Below are positions 25,925 through 34,533 of a stretch of DNA of 64,000 bases, piece after piece. Under the pieces are notes generated by a model that was not told the origin of the DNA, did not search any database, and was given only the letters and a program-made list of their open reading frames with translations. The stretch comes from Porphyrobacter sp. (GTDB lineage: Bacteria > Pseudomonadota > Alphaproteobacteria > Sphingomonadales > Sphingomonadaceae). A program made the translations under genes and the position numbers. The stretch covers positions 62,001 to 126,000 of the forward strand of contig WGLN01000004.1 in assembly GCA_016125555.1 (NCBI GenBank), in the 5' to 3' direction. Within the stretch, counting starts at the first letter, position 1. Each line of letters begins with the position of its first letter.

Positions 25925-27871
25925 ATGTCCGCCGTGCCGATCCCCGCCCGCTGGCAAGCCCATCTTTCGCTCGGCATCACCGGCCACCGCGCCTCCAACC
26001 CGTCCTTCTGCGCCCATGCCGAGGCCATCGCCGGCGGGCTCGCCGCGCTGTTCGGGGAGATCGACGCGATCGCCGCCAGCCTTCCCGGCGCGCGCGGCGC
26101 GGTGCGGCTCCACAGCCTGCTGGTCGACGGCACCGATCAGGTCGCCGCCGATCTCGCACTGGCGCGCGGCTGGGAACTGGTGGTGCCGCTGCCCTTCGGC
26201 GCCGACCTCAACCTCGCGATCAACGCCCATCCGCCGACACCTGCGGATGCCGCCGCACTGTGCCGCGGCGCACCCGCGAGCGACCCGGACACCGAGGCGC
26301 GCGCGCAGGCGATCCGCGCCATCACCGGCCGCGCACAGCTGTTCGAACTCGCCGACCGCGACGCCGAGGTCGAGGCCCTGTGGCTCGCCAGCCTCGCCGA
26401 TCCCGACGACCGCGCCGCAGGCCGCGCCTTCGAGGCACTCGTCTCCGACAATGTCGCCCTCGCCGGGAGGGTGATGATCGAGCGCACCGATCTGGTGGTG
26501 GCGGTATGGGACGGAAAGGTGTCGAACCTGCCGGGCGGCACCGGCCACACCGTCACCGCGGCGCTGGCGATGGGCACGCCGGTGCTGCTGATCGACCCCG
26601 CCCTGCCGGCAAGCTGGACGATCCTCACCCGGCCCGAGGAGCTCGGGCAGCCGCGTGCCGCTGCGCCCGATCCCGCGCGGCTGGCGGCGATCATCCGCGC
26701 GGCGGTGCTCAGCGAGGAGTGGAGCGCCGAGATGCTCGAGCACGAGAAGTGGCACGCGCGCAGTGCCCGCGGTTTCGGCTTCTACCGCAGGATCGAGCGG
26801 CTGTTCGGCGGCGAGCCGGGGGCCTTCGGCGCGCTCGGCGTCACCTACGAGGCGCCCGATGCGATCGCCGGGGGAAGCGGCGCGGCACTGGTCGCGGCGA
26901 GCGCGGCGCTGCCGGGCGGCGATGCGCGGGTGATCGCAAGGCTCGCCGGGGAACTGCTGCCGATGTTCGCCTGGGCCGACGGAATCGCGAGCCGCCTCGC
27001 GGATGCCTACCGCAGCGGAATGAGCATCAATTTCGTGCTCGCCGCGCTGGCTGTGATCGTCGGTCTCGCCTTTCTCCCCGCGGGCCTCGTCGAGGTGAAA
27101 TGGGTGTTCGCGACGGTCGAATTGCTGCTGCTCGGCGGCATCCTGCTGCTTACCGCGGCCGGATCGCGGCTTGGCTGGCACCGTCGTTGGTTCGAGATGC
27201 GCCGGGTCGCCGAGTACCTGCGGCACGCGCCGGGCCTGCTGCTGCTCGGCGTGTCGCGCCCGACCGGGCGCTGGCCCCGCGGGGAGCGCGGCGAGTGGCC
27301 CGAACATTTCGCCCGCCACGCGCTGCGTGCGGTGGGCCTGCCGCGGGTGCGGATGACGCGCGAATACCTGGCCGCCGCGCTGGCCGGGGCGGTGCTGCCG
27401 CACGTCGCCGCGCAGCGCGCCTACCACGAGGCCAAGGCGCACCGGCTGGAGCAGGTCCATCACCGGCTCGACCGCGCGGCGGAAGCCTGCTTCGCGCTGG
27501 CGGTGGTTTCGGTGCTCGCCTATCTCATGCTCAAGCTTGGCGGCAGTGCGGGGCTGGTGCCCGAACACTGGTCGAAGGCGAGTTCGCCGCTCATCACCTT
27601 CCTTGCGGTGGCCTTCCCGACGCTCGGGGCGAACCTCGCCGGGATCCGCTATTTCGGCGATTTCGAGCGCTTCGCCGCGATCTCGCAGGTCGTCGCCGAG
27701 AAGCTTTCCGAGATCGAGACGCGCATCGGGCTGCTGCTCACGGGCGCGCCGCAGGCGCTCACCTATGCCGCCGCGGCGGACCTGATGCACGCGCTCGACG
27801 AGGCGGTGGTCGAGGAGATCGCCAGCTGGCAGGCGGTATTCGGTGCCAAGCACCTCGCCCTGCCCGCGTGA
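25925..27871 (+). CDS. SLOG-like nucleotide-sensing domain fused to multi-TM region
   Basis: This 648-residue protein starts with a Rossmann-like domain (residues about 15-235) showing GITGHR, DGTDQVAADLALARGW, IERTDLVVAVWDG and PGGTGHTVTAALAMGTPVLLID. This pattern is like the SLOG superfamily that binds nucleotides. Two adjacent membrane segments follow near residues 365-420 (FVLAALAVIVGLAFL, ATVELLLLGGILLLTAAG), then a charged helical stretch and two more segments near 520-570, with a final amphipathic helix. The C-terminal half resembles SLATT-type membrane modules attached to nucleotide sensors in conflict systems. Family assignment is from memory and moderate. No nucleotide cyclase is adjacent. 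It ends 29 bases before tRNA-Gly. Confidence 0.7.
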   Translation: MSAVPIPARWQAHLSLGITGHRASNPSFCAHAEAIAGGLAALFGEIDAIAASLPGARGAVRLHSLLVDGTDQVAADLALARGWELVVPLPFGADLNLAINAHPPTPADAAALCRGAPASDPDTEARAQAIRAITGRAQLFELADRDAEVEALWLASLADPDDRAAGRAFEALVSDNVALAGRVMIERTDLVVAVWDGKVSNLPGGTGHTVTAALAMGTPVLLIDPALPASWTILTRPEELGQPRAAAPDPARLAAIIRAAVLSEEWSAEMLEHEKWHARSARGFGFYRRIERLFGGEPGAFGALGVTYEAPDAIAGGSGAALVAASAALPGGDARVIARLAGELLPMFAWADGIASRLADAYRSGMSINFVLAALAVIVGLAFLPAGLVEVKWVFATVELLLLGGILLLTAAGSRLGWHRRWFEMRRVAEYLRHAPGLLLLGVSRPTGRWPRGERGEWPEHFARHALRAVGLPRVRMTREYLAAALAGAVLPHVAAQRAYHEAKAHRLEQVHHRLDRAAEACFALAVVSVLAYLMLKLGGSAGLVPEHWSKASSPLITFLAVAFPTLGANLAGIRYFGDFERFAAISQVVAEKLSEIETRIGLLLTGAPQALTYAAAADLMHALDEAVVEEIASWQAVFGAKHLALPA

Positions 27872-27900
27872 CCACACGGGGCCGCGGCGCGCCGCAGCGC

Positions 27901-27974
27901 TGGAGCGGGTGAAGGGAATCGAACCCTCGTCGTAAGCTTGGGAAGCTTCTGCTCTACCATTGAGCTACACCCGC
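27901..27974 (-). tRNA. tRNA-Gly (anticodon CCC)
   Basis: The 74-base minus-strand sequence begins GCGGGTGTAGCTCAATGGTA and folds into a cloverleaf. The acceptor is GCGGGTG/CACCCGC, the D-stem GCTC/GAGC, the anticodon loop TTCCCAA giving CCC, and the T-arm AGGGTTCGATTCCCT. An encoded TCCA forms the 3' end. The top pair of the anticodon stem is a G-A mismatch. An integrase remnant ends 20 bases from its 5' end. Confidence 0.95.
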
Positions 27975-27993
27975 ATCGCGCTGAAAAGGCCGG

Positions 27994-28134
27994 CTATCTT
28001 CTCGCGAGCCCTTCACGGTTTACAGTTCGGTTTACACCACCCTGAAAAATGCGTTCGCCCATTGCCACGACGACGCGCGATTGGTCAACATAGGTTCGAC
28101 GGATTCCCGACACCTGCTCGACCGACCAGCCCCG
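27994..28134 (-). pseudogene. Tyrosine-recombinase (phage integrase) C-terminal remnant
   Basis: On the minus strand, 46 codons read RGWSVEQVSGIRRTYVDQSR then VVVAMGERIF and a basic tail, ending in TAG. This matches the usual C-terminus of sphingomonad phage-type integrases (GWS-x-EQV...YVD...A..ERI). Immediately upstream the frame hits TAA (28135-28137), and no catalytic Arg-His-Arg region is visible, so only the tail survives. It points the same way as the adjacent tRNA-Gly and lies upstream of its 5' end. This is probably the scar of a decayed integrated element. The remaining bases to 28274 hold no other recognisable gene. Confidence 0.65.
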
Positions 28135-28292
28135 TTAAGCGTTGCCTGCGCAGCGAGAAGCCTTGCGGGGGCGGCGAAATTCAGGTCGGATAGGCGACGT
28201 GCGGTCGCATGCCTTGACCGAAGCGCTGCGTCGAAACTCTAGGCCACGGTTAATCAATTCCTGCTAGGGCGCTCGTGGCCCGGCTCTCGGGC

Positions 28293-30437
28293 ATGGGAAC
28301 TTCGATGCCGATACCAGCCTCCATCGCACGTGGCCCCTCGAACCGCACCCTCACTCTGGCGGCGCTGCTGCTCATCATGCTTGGTCTCGGTAGCGTGCAC
28401 CTCCTGATCCGCGACGAGTTCGCCGATGCCCGGAAGCTGCGGGAGCAGGCGCAGCGTATCGTCACCACGCGAACCCACCTCGCTGAACTCCTCGCGCTGC
28501 ACCTCGATGCGGAAACAGGCGTGCGCGGCTTCGTGCTCACCGGGCGCGACGATTTCCTCGGGCCCTACCTCGACGCCGCCAAGCGACGCGAGCCGATCTT
28601 CGTGGCCCTTCGGGGCGACCAATCGCAGGCGGCCCTCTCCAGCGTCGATGCGCTCCAGAGGCTGTCGGATCTCAAGCTCGCCAATGCGGCTGCCAACGTG
28701 CGAGACATTCGCGCCGGCAATCCCGGTGGAGCGCGAAGACGGGTCGCCAGCGGTCGCGGCCGCGAACTGATGGACGGGATCAAGGCACAGGTCGCCCGTC
28801 TCGATGCTGCCGAAGTCGCGGCGCTTCGCTCGCTGGAGCAGGCGAGCGAGAGCAAGCGCAAGAGCGTCGAGCGCTTCGTGCTCCTGCTGCTGATCGGCAT
28901 CGCGGCCCTGCTGGTTGCCGCGACGGTCCTGCTGGCACGCAGCAATGCGCAGCGGCGAGCGGCGCTGTGGGAGACCCGGCGTGGTGCCGAGCAGGAACGC
29001 GCGATGTTTAACGGTGCCGTCGACGGGATGCTGCTGCTCGACGGGCGCGGCAGGATCGTGCGCGCCAACCCTTCGATCGAGCGGATGTTCGGCTATTCCG
29101 CCGAGGAACTGCGCGGCAAGAGCAACATGTTCCTGATGGCCGAACGCTTCACCGAGGAGCAGAGCCAGGCTTGGCTGGCGCGGGTCGGCAGGGCCGGAAT
29201 CGACGGGGCAGGACGCAGACAGGAGTTCCTCGGCCAGCGGGCCGACGGATCGACCTTCGAGACCGAGGTGGCGATCAGCCGTTTCGGAGAGGAAGGCGAC
29301 AACCGCTTCGTTGCCGCGATCCGCGACATCACGCACCGCAAACGTGCCGAGCGGATGAAGAACGAGTTCGTCTCGACCGTCAGCCACGAATTGCGCACGC
29401 CGCTCACCTCGATCGGCGGCTCGCTGGCCTTGCTGGCCGGCGGCGCGGTCGGCCAGCTCGACGAGAAGGCGGCCCGGCTGGTCACCATCGCGCGCAACAA
29501 TTGCGAGCGGTTGATCCGGCTCATCAACGACCTCCTCGACATCGAGAAGATCGAGTCGGGGAAGATGAGCTTCGACATGCGCAAGCTTTCGCTCGGGCCG
29601 CTGATCCAGCGCACGGTCAACGCCAACCGCCAGTTCGCCCACGATCTCGGGGTGGGGCTGGAAGTCGGCCTGCCCCCGTGGCCGCAATGCGTGAACGGCG
29701 ACCCGGACCGGATCGAACAGGTGCTCACCAACCTTGTTTCCAACGCGATCAAGTTCTCGCCCGCGGGCGAGAGCGTCTATGTAACGACCGCGCAGCAGGG
29801 CGGCCGCGTGCGCGTCGAGGTCTGCGACCGCGGCAGCGGCGTGCCGGAGGAGTTCCGGGACCGGATCTTCTCCAAGTTCGCGCAGGCCGACAGTTCGGAC
29901 ACCCGCAGCCGCGGCGGCACCGGGCTGGGCCTCGCCATCGTCCGCGAGATCGCCACCCGGCAGGGCGGCAGCGCAGGCTTCGAGGATCGCGAGGGCGGCG
30001 GAAGCATCTTCTGGTTCGAGCTGCCATTGCTCAAGGAACAGCCCGCGATCGTCCCACCCGAGCAATGCGACCTGCCCCTACTGCTCCACCTCGACGATGA
30101 CCTCGATTGCCTCAGCGTGGTGGCGAGCGCCTTTGCCGGGCGGGCGACGCTGGTCTCGGCCGGGTCGATGGAGGAAGCGCGCAAGGCACTGGCCGGCGAA
30201 CCCGGGATTCGGGGCTGCATCGTCGACGTGGCGATGGGTAGCGACAGCGGGCTCGACCTGATACCCGAATTGCGTGCCGCGGCACCCGATCTGCCGGTGG
30301 TGCTGTTCACCGCGCTCGACGAGGATTATCCCGAGGCCGGCGCCGACGCGGTGCTGGTGAAGAGCAAGACATCGCTCGACGCGCTGGTCGAAACGACCAT
30401 GGCGCTCGTCACGCGCGCCGCCCGAGGACCGAGATGA
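28293..30437 (+). CDS. Hybrid sensor histidine kinase (CHASE3-PAS-HisKA-HATPase-REC)
   Basis: This kinase of about 714 residues has a first TM (LTLAALLLIMLGLGSVHLLI) and a periplasmic CHASE3-like helical domain (TGVRGFVLTGRDDFLGPY). A second TM (VLLLLIGIAALLVAATVLLA) is followed by PAS (GMLLLDGRGRIVRANPSIER), HisKA with the phospho-accepting His in STVSHELRTPLTSIGG, and HATPase boxes (NLVSNAIKFS, DRGSGVP, GGTGLGLAI). A C-terminal receiver has an aspartate in CIVDVAMG and a lysine in VLVKSK. The start is uncertain: GTG at 28275, ATG at 28293 or ATG at 28305. It overlaps the next response regulator by four bases, then Hpt, forming a complete phosphorelay operon. Confidence 0.9.
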   Translation: MGTSMPIPASIARGPSNRTLTLAALLLIMLGLGSVHLLIRDEFADARKLREQAQRIVTTRTHLAELLALHLDAETGVRGFVLTGRDDFLGPYLDAAKRREPIFVALRGDQSQAALSSVDALQRLSDLKLANAAANVRDIRAGNPGGARRRVASGRGRELMDGIKAQVARLDAAEVAALRSLEQASESKRKSVERFVLLLLIGIAALLVAATVLLARSNAQRRAALWETRRGAEQERAMFNGAVDGMLLLDGRGRIVRANPSIERMFGYSAEELRGKSNMFLMAERFTEEQSQAWLARVGRAGIDGAGRRQEFLGQRADGSTFETEVAISRFGEEGDNRFVAAIRDITHRKRAERMKNEFVSTVSHELRTPLTSIGGSLALLAGGAVGQLDEKAARLVTIARNNCERLIRLINDLLDIEKIESGKMSFDMRKLSLGPLIQRTVNANRQFAHDLGVGLEVGLPPWPQCVNGDPDRIEQVLTNLVSNAIKFSPAGESVYVTTAQQGGRVRVEVCDRGSGVPEEFRDRIFSKFAQADSSDTRSRGGTGLGLAIVREIATRQGGSAGFEDREGGGSIFWFELPLLKEQPAIVPPEQCDLPLLLHLDDDLDCLSVVASAFAGRATLVSAGSMEEARKALAGEPGIRGCIVDVAMGSDSGLDLIPELRAAAPDLPVVLFTALDEDYPEAGADAVLVKSKTSLDALVETTMALVTRAARGPR

Positions 30438-30796
30438 CCCGCATACTTTATGTCGACGACGAACCCGACATCCGTGAGATCGCGGAGCTCGCCCTGTCGC
30501 TCGATGCGGGGCTCGACGTGCGCACCGCAGCAAGCGGGGCCGAGGCGCTGGAGATCGCCGGCAAGTGGCTGCCCGACCTCGTGCTGCTCGACGTGATGAT
30601 GCCCGGCATGGACGGACCGACGACCTTGGCCTGCCTGCGCGAAAACCCTGCAACCCGCGAACTGCCGGTGGTGTTCATCACCGCGCGCGCGCAGACGCAG
30701 GAGATGCAGAGCTTCGCCATGCTCGACGCGCGCGGCGTCATCGCCAAGCCGTTCGACCCCATGACCTTGGCCGCACAGGCGCGGAGCTTCCTGTGA
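30434..30796 (+). CDS. CheY-like single-domain response regulator
   Basis: This 120-residue receiver has the acidic pair in YVDDEPD, the phospho-acceptor aspartate in VLLDVMMPGMDG, the threonine in FITARA and the lysine in IAKPFDP. There is no output domain, so it acts as a phosphate shuttle or by protein contact. It overlaps the hybrid kinase stop and the Hpt start by four bases each, placing it in the middle of a kinase-receiver-Hpt relay. Confidence 0.92.
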   Translation: MTRILYVDDEPDIREIAELALSLDAGLDVRTAASGAEALEIAGKWLPDLVLLDVMMPGMDGPTTLACLRENPATRELPVVFITARAQTQEMQSFAMLDARGVIAKPFDPMTLAAQARSFL

Positions 30797-31068
30797 CCGC
30801 CTCGGACGAGGCATGGCTCGCGCCGCTCAGGGCGAAGTTCGCGGCGGGGCTGCCGGAACGCCGGGCGATGCTTGTGGCAATGCATGGCCAGGGCGACCGC
30901 CAGGGCCTTGCCGACCTCGCGCACAAGCTCGCGGGCATCGCAGGGATGATGGGAGCGCCCGTCGTCGGCGAGGCCAGCCTGCAACTTGAAGAGGCGCTGC
31001 GCTCGGGCGGCGAAGGCACGGCCGAGTTCGGTGCGCTCATCGCCGCCATTGACGATGTTCTCGGCTAG
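30793..31068 (+). CDS. Hpt phosphotransfer protein
   Basis: This 91-residue protein starts at GTG overlapping the preceding stop (GTGA). It contains the Hpt helix with the phosphorylatable histidine in LAHKLAGIAGMMGAP, near residue 45. It would pass phosphate between receiver domains of the relay. Its stop overlaps the convergent glycosyltransferase stop, bringing the relay operon directly against the polysaccharide operon. Confidence 0.8.
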   Translation: MTASDEAWLAPLRAKFAAGLPERRAMLVAMHGQGDRQGLADLAHKLAGIAGMMGAPVVGEASLQLEEALRSGGEGTAEFGALIAAIDDVLG

Positions 31069-32504
31069 GCCGGGGTGCCGCCGAAGCCCTTGCGGGTCAT
31101 CGCTCCCCAGCCCTGCTCGCGGCGCAGAAACTGCCACCAGCCCTTGATCCGCCACACGTTGGAAAGCTGGCGGTAGCCAAGGTTCTCGACCACCGCGATC
31201 ACCGCGAGGATCGCCAGTTCGCGCGCGCGGGGAAAGCGGCGCAGCTGCACCTCTTCGAGGATCAGCGTGAGCGCGCTGATGAAGATGCCGAAGGTGAAGG
31301 TCGCGGCGAGAAAGGCGAGCAGCCATTCCACCGCCAGCAGCTTCAATGCATAGAGCAGCGGCACCAGCGCATAGCCGAGCACCTCGACGACCGGCCCGAG
31401 CACGTCGACGAGCAGGATGTGTCCGAAACCGACGAAGCCGATGCGGCCGTAGCGCGGGTTGAAGCACATGTCCTTGTGCTTGGCGAAGCATTCGAGCGCC
31501 CCGCGCTGCCAGCGCGCCCGCTGGCGGCCGAGAACGCCCACATCCTCGGGGCACTCGGTCCAGCACACCGGCTCGGCGATGAAGTCGATGCGATAGGGCA
31601 GCCGGTTGTCGCGCATGTGGCGGTGGAGCTTGACGACCAGCTCCATGTCCTCGCCCACGGTCGCATGGCTGTAGCCGCCGACCTCGACCACCCGCTGGCG
31701 GCTGAACAGCCCGAAGGCGCCCGAGATGACGGTCAGTGCCTGCATCCGCCCGAGCGCCAGCCGCGCCATCAGGAAGGCGCGCAGGTATTCCATGATCTGC
31801 ACCAGCGCGAGGAAGTTGCGCGGCAGGCGCACCGTGGTCACCCGGCCCGCGTCGATGGTGCAGCCGTTGGCGATGCGGATGGTGCCGCCCACGGCGATCG
31901 TGCGGTCGGGATAGTCGATGAAGGGCCGCACAACGCGCAGCAGCGCGTCGGGTTCGAGGATCGAATCCGCGTCGATCGCGCAGAACAGGCTGGATCGCGC
32001 CGCGTTGATCCCGGCATTGAGCGCATCGGCCTTGCCGCCGTTCTCCTTGTCGATGACCAGCAGGCGCGGCAGCGCGGGATTGGCGTAGAAGCCGCGGATC
32101 GGCTTATGCTCGACGCTGTCGTCGACGAACCGGCCGACCTGCTTCAGCCCGAACTCGTCGATCACCCGCTGAAGGGTCGCGTCCTTTGATCCATCGTTGA
32201 CGAGCAGGACCTCGAACGCCGGATAATGCAGCGCGAGCAACGAGCGCACGCTTTCCACCACGGTCAGCTCCTCGTTGTAAGCCGGGGCGATGACCGCGAT
32301 CGGCGGAGCCTGGTCGGAATAGCGCCGCCACAGCGTCGCGCCGCGCGGCACCGGCGGGCGGCTGGACAGCGCGGCGGCGGCATAGATCAGCTGCACGATG
32401 TAGAAAGCGGTTTGGGCGAGGCCGGTGACGATTACCACCAGCGCGATGCCTTGCGCGGCGGAAAGCATCCAGTCGGCGGCCCAGGCGGCAGGCTCGAAGT
32501 TCAT
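31065..32504 (-). CDS. Processive family-2 glycosyltransferase, membrane synthase
   Basis: This 479-residue protein has an N-terminal TM (about 15-45) and a GT2 catalytic domain with VNDGSKD, the acidic motif IDADSIL, GEDMEL and QRARWQRG. The last is the Q-x2-R-W motif of processive synthases such as BcsA, PgaC and HasA. Three or four TM segments follow near 345-430 (VLGYALVPLLYALKLLAV and others). It should polymerise and extrude a beta-linked polysaccharide across the inner membrane. No PilZ domain is visible. The ATG overlaps the HEAT gene stop by four bases. It is the last gene of a four-gene operon with a receiver, a TPR/barrel protein and a HEAT protein. Confidence 0.88.
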   Translation of the reverse strand: MNFEPAAWAADWMLSAAQGIALVVIVTGLAQTAFYIVQLIYAAAALSSRPPVPRGATLWRRYSDQAPPIAVIAPAYNEELTVVESVRSLLALHYPAFEVLLVNDGSKDATLQRVIDEFGLKQVGRFVDDSVEHKPIRGFYANPALPRLLVIDKENGGKADALNAGINAARSSLFCAIDADSILEPDALLRVVRPFIDYPDRTIAVGGTIRIANGCTIDAGRVTTVRLPRNFLALVQIMEYLRAFLMARLALGRMQALTVISGAFGLFSRQRVVEVGGYSHATVGEDMELVVKLHRHMRDNRLPYRIDFIAEPVCWTECPEDVGVLGRQRARWQRGALECFAKHKDMCFNPRYGRIGFVGFGHILLVDVLGPVVEVLGYALVPLLYALKLLAVEWLLAFLAATFTFGIFISALTLILEEVQLRRFPRARELAILAVIAVVENLGYRQLSNVWRIKGWWQFLRREQGWGAMTRKGFGGTPA

Positions 32505-33535
32505 GAGGTTGCGCGCTCCTCGATCGTGCGCGCAGCCGCCTCGCGCGCGCTGGGCGAACCATCGCGCGCAAGGTCGGTCAGCACGGCGCGGCCCGCCGCG
32601 CCCAGCCGCCACAGCGCCTCGCCCGCGCGGAACCGTACCCACCATTGCGGATCGTCCAGAAGCAGGCCGAGACCCGCCGCCGCTTCGACCAATCCGTTGG
32701 TCCCTGCCGCCTGTGCCGCTGCGGCGCGCACGGTCCAGGCCGGATGCGAAAGACCGCGCAGAATCGCGCTGTGGCCTGACGGGTGCCCGATCCGCCCGAG
32801 CGCGTGATAGATGCGCGGCAGCAGTTCCTCGTCCTGCCCTGCCTCCTCGGCCATGCGCGCGACGAGCGGCGCATGTTCGATGCGCCCGCTGGCTGCCAGG
32901 GCATCCGCCGCGGCAAGCCGCGCGGCATCGGGCAAGCCGGGAGCGAAGATCAGTTCTTCGACCGAAGCGGGGTCGGCATCCACGAGATCGCGCATCAGCG
33001 AAGCGACCAGCAGCGAGCGTTCGCGGGTGCCGAGGCCGAGGCGCCGGACGATTTCCGCGGCAGGGGGCGCCGCCTGGTTCTGTGCAAGCGCCAGCGCCGC
33101 GCCGAGCCGGACATCGGGATTGCGGTCGCGCAGCATCTCGCCCACCCGCTTGCGGCCCGAGGGAAACAGCGCCAGCGCCTCGGCGGCGAGCAGCCGTTCC
33201 TGCGGCACCCGGCTGACGCTCTTTTGCAGCAGGATGTGAGGCACACGCAGTGCTTCGGCGTTGGCGAGCAGCGCCTCGCGATCCGGACCGCGCACCAGTT
33301 CGGCCATTTCCAGCGCGACCTTGGCCGCGGCGTCCCGCTCGATCCGGCCGCGCGGCGCGCGTGGAGAGTCGAGCTCGGACGCGAGCAGCAGACCCGAGAC
33401 GCGGCGACGTTCGTTCTCGCGCCGCGATCCGCGCCCTTCCGAGATGACGCGAGCCAGGAGGATCGCCGCCAGCGCGAGCAGAGCGACGGAACACAGGAAC
33501 AGGGAAAGCTGCCAGAGGGCGAGAAGCGTCGTCAA
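32501..33535 (-). CDS. Membrane-anchored HEAT-repeat protein
   Basis: This 344-residue protein has one N-terminal TM (LFLCSVALLALAAILLARVI) followed by about eight HEAT-like helical repeats. Examples are ERLLAAEALALFPSGRKRVG, PDVRLGAALALAQNQ, PAWTVRAAAAQAAGT and PQWWVRFRAGEALWRLG. The start appears to be TTG at 33535, whose TG overlaps the upstream TGA; no ATG precedes the TM segment, so translational coupling is implied. It probably scaffolds or regulates the glycosyltransferase encoded immediately downstream. Confidence 0.8.
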   Translation of the reverse strand: MTTLLALWQLSLFLCSVALLALAAILLARVISEGRGSRRENERRRVSGLLLASELDSPRAPRGRIERDAAAKVALEMAELVRGPDREALLANAEALRVPHILLQKSVSRVPQERLLAAEALALFPSGRKRVGEMLRDRNPDVRLGAALALAQNQAAPPAAEIVRRLGLGTRERSLLVASLMRDLVDADPASVEELIFAPGLPDAARLAAADALAASGRIEHAPLVARMAEEAGQDEELLPRIYHALGRIGHPSGHSAILRGLSHPAWTVRAAAAQAAGTNGLVEAAAGLGLLLDDPQWWVRFRAGEALWRLGAAGRAVLTDLARDGSPSAREAAARTIEERATS

Positions 33536-34533
33536 AACAGGGCCTTCAGCTCGATCCTGAACTCGGTCCGGTCCCCACCCAGCTCGCGCCACTCGTGCGA
33601 GAGCGAAGGCAGCAGGGCGAGCTTGCCGGTCAGGGGAACCTCGCCCCCGGCGAAGACAGAGGTGACCCGCGATACGATGCCGAGGTCGGTGTCTGGCCCA
33701 TTGGCCGCCCCGAGGAAGAACCGTTGCCTCTCGGTCGGCGCGTAGTCGATCCGGCCCAGCACACCCAGTTCGAGATCGCCCCCCTCGGGCACGATCCCGA
33801 TGCCCCGCACCGTCGCCCAGACGCTTCCGTCGCCGAGATATTGCGTCACGCCGGGGCTGACGGTCACCACGTCCTGCAAGGGGAAGCGCTGCCAGGAGCC
33901 ATCGAGCGAGAGCACCGTCGCCCGCGTGCCGCCCACCACCCGCAGGTCGCCTCCGGCTGCAAGCGCAACTTTCGGTCGGAAATCGGCCGAAGGCGTGCCG
34001 CCTGCACTGGCGCGGAGCCACAGGTCCTCGGACGGATGCGCGGCGATCCGAGCCTCCAGCTCGACATCCTCGACCCCGAAGCGCCGGAACCACCCTGCCC
34101 GTCCGCCAATCGCAACCGTTTCGGACACGGGCGCCTCGCCGGCGAGCGAGGCTTCCCACCAGTCGGGCCGGTCACCTTCGAGCGTGCTCCATGCCCCGCC
34201 GGCAATCAGGAAGCCGCCTGCCCGGTCCGCGGCGCCCTTTTGAACGAGCGCAAGGCCCACGCGGGCATCGGCATAGTCGGGTGCTACCGCGAGAGCGTCG
34301 GTGAAGTCGGCGCGCGCCTGCTCGGCGTGGCCGAGTGCAAGATGCGCATAGCCGCGCTGGATCAGCGCATCGCTATCGCCCGGGTGTTCTGCAAGCCAGC
34401 GGTCGAGCAGCACGACGGCCTCGGCATCCTCGCCCGCCTGGCGTGCAGCGACCGCGCGATCGTAGTCGCTTGCCTCCTGCGCGGCGAGCGAGACCGGCAG
34501 GACGAACAGCATCAACGGTAGGAGCGATCTCAC
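33532..34533 (-). CDS. TPR plus YaiO-like outer-membrane beta-barrel protein
   Basis: This 333-residue protein has a signal peptide (MRSLLPLMLFVLPVSLAAQ) and two or three TPR units (YDRAVAARQAGEDAEAVVLL, DALIQRGYAHLALGHAEQAR, residues about 22-100). A beta-rich C-terminal half of about 200 residues, with alternating strands, ends in RIELKALF, a terminal aromatic typical of outer-membrane barrels. The layout matches the YaiO family and recalls the TPR-porin proteins of synthase-dependent exopolysaccharide export, though smaller. It overlaps its upstream and downstream genes by four and two to four bases. Confidence 0.8.
   Translation of the reverse strand: MRSLLPLMLFVLPVSLAAQEASDYDRAVAARQAGEDAEAVVLLDRWLAEHPGDSDALIQRGYAHLALGHAEQARADFTDALAVAPDYADARVGLALVQKGAADRAGGFLIAGGAWSTLEGDRPDWWEASLAGEAPVSETVAIGGRAGWFRRFGVEDVELEARIAAHPSEDLWLRASAGGTPSADFRPKVALAAGGDLRVVGGTRATVLSLDGSWQRFPLQDVVTVSPGVTQYLGDGSVWATVRGIGIVPEGGDLELGVLGRIDYAPTERQRFFLGAANGPDTDLGIVSRVTSVFAGGEVPLTGKLALLPSLSHEWRELGGDRTEFRIELKALF

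Noticed and set aside
28135..28274. Further upstream exons of the integrase remnant
   Set aside because: Translations in all minus frames show only weak resemblance (for example SRCAGNA) and stops; I could not support more than the 46-codon tail.
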